Shown here: positions 6,105 to 6,487 of the stretch, piece after piece
How positions within the stretch are numbered: position 1 is the first letter of the stretch
Layout of the letters: each line of letters starts with the position of its first letter
Made by a program: the position numbers and the translations under genes
Assembly: GCA_021790295.1 (NCBI GenBank)
Contig: JAJYIC010000147.1
Coordinates: 1 to 6,487, forward strand
Reading direction: 5' to 3'
From: Pseudomonadota bacterium
Lineage (GTDB): Bacteria; Pseudomonadota; Alphaproteobacteria; ATCC43930; CGMCC-115725
Length of the DNA: 6,487 bases
The notes under the pieces: model-generated
Told to the model about the DNA's origin: nothing
Seen by the model: the letters and a program-made list of their open reading frames with translations, nothing else
The model's database searches: none

Positions 6105-6487
6105 ATGCGCGCCGAGATCGAAGCGGTCGCCGGCGACATCAAGAGATCTCTGGCGCTTTTGCGGAGGCATCTTTGACTGGGAGAATGCCCTCAGCCGTTT
6201 GACCGAACTCGACGAAAAAGCCGCGGACCCTCATCTCTGGGACGATCCCGCGGCGGCGCAAAAGCTTTTGCGCGAACGCACGAAGCTGACCGACGCGCTC
6301 TCCAGCTTTCGCCAGATCGAAAACGAGCTCGACGAGACCCTGGAGCTGATTGCGCTTGCCGAAAGCGAAGGGGAAAGCGCCGTCCTTGCCGAAGCGGAAA
6401 GGACGCTTTTCGGCCTCAAGGCCGAAGCGCGAAGGCGCGAGCTTTCAAGCCTGCTTTCGGCCGAAGCGGACGCCAACGATTGTTATC
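6105..6487 (+). CDS. prfB: Peptide chain release factor 2 (RF2), 5' part, expressed by +1 programmed frameshift
   Basis: RF2 reads UGA and UAA stop codons on the ribosome and releases the finished protein. The gene begins at ATG 6105 in one frame (MRAEIEAVAGDIKRSLALLRRHL), meets an in-frame TGA at 6174-6176, and continues in the +1 frame from GAC at 6175. The joined product is 127 residues to the window edge. After the shift the sequence is typical RF2 domain 1: LDWENALSRLTELDEKA, then DPHLWDDPAAAQKLLRER, a charged helical stretch, and LLSAEADANDCY, which normally precedes the AGAGGTES region. The stop-recognition SPF loop and the catalytic GGQ loop lie beyond the window. The TGA is the expected autoregulatory stop, not a sequencing error or a pseudogene. 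RF1 is excluded by the frameshift and by this N-terminal sequence. It probably shares a transcript with mrcA. Confidence 0.95.
6163..6177 (+). promoter_or_regulatory. prfB +1 programmed frameshift site
   Basis: GGAGG (6163-6167) is followed by CAT, then CTT TGA C (6171-6177). The internal Shine-Dalgarno-like element ends three bases before the slippery CTT, the same geometry as E. coli AGGGGG-TAT-CTT-TGA-C. When RF2 is scarce the ribosome pauses at UGA, and the Leu tRNA slips from CUU to UUU, so full RF2 is made only when needed. The site is codon 23-24, close to the E. coli position (stop at codon 26). Confidence 0.95.

Noticed and set aside
5133..6176. A 347-codon plus-strand frame ending in the prfB start segment
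   Set aside because: Up to 6066 it is an out-of-frame reading of mrcA. Only its last 23 codons, from ATG 6105, are real, as the pre-shift part of prfB.
6174..6176. In-frame TGA suggesting a broken prfB
   Set aside because: Context and position are those of the programmed frameshift, and the downstream frame is intact RF2.

Overview
The window is a high-GC stretch of a Gram-negative chromosome, almost certainly from an alphaproteobacterium. The evidence is the RNase E architecture (an acidic insert inside the S1 domain, an alternating-charge tail and a terminal GWW motif), the sequences of the penicillin-binding protein and RF2, and the grouping of rne, mrcA and prfB. I cannot resolve the order or genus.

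Layout. On the minus strand, rne (RNase E, about 3114 to 292) is followed without a gap by the 5' part of a gene for a secreted M48-family zinc protease. The two overlap as GTGA, and the protease runs off the left edge. On the plus strand, after a 468-base divergent intergenic region, come mrcA (bifunctional penicillin-binding protein 1A, 3583 to 6066) and, 38 bases later, prfB (peptide chain release factor 2), which runs off the right edge. prfB contains a textbook +1 programmed frameshift site (GGAGG, three bases, CTT TGA C) 23 codons into the gene.

Function. The leftward unit combines the RNA degradosome scaffold and endonuclease with an envelope protease. The rightward unit combines cell-wall polymerisation and cross-linking with translation termination. 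They are linked by chromosomal neighbourhood rather than by one pathway. In several alphaproteobacteria an N-acetylmuramoyl-L-alanine amidase gene (amiC) lies between rne and mrcA; no trace of it is visible here, and the space holds only candidate regulatory sites.

This is largely a conserved core-genome region. I found no mobile element, CRISPR array, tRNA, rRNA or unknown gene cassette. The points most worth checking are in the divergent intergenic region (a 10-base direct repeat with 16-base period over a candidate rne promoter, and a DnaA-box-like sequence inside a candidate mrcA promoter), the large S1 insert and charge-block tail of RNase E, and the prfB frameshift.
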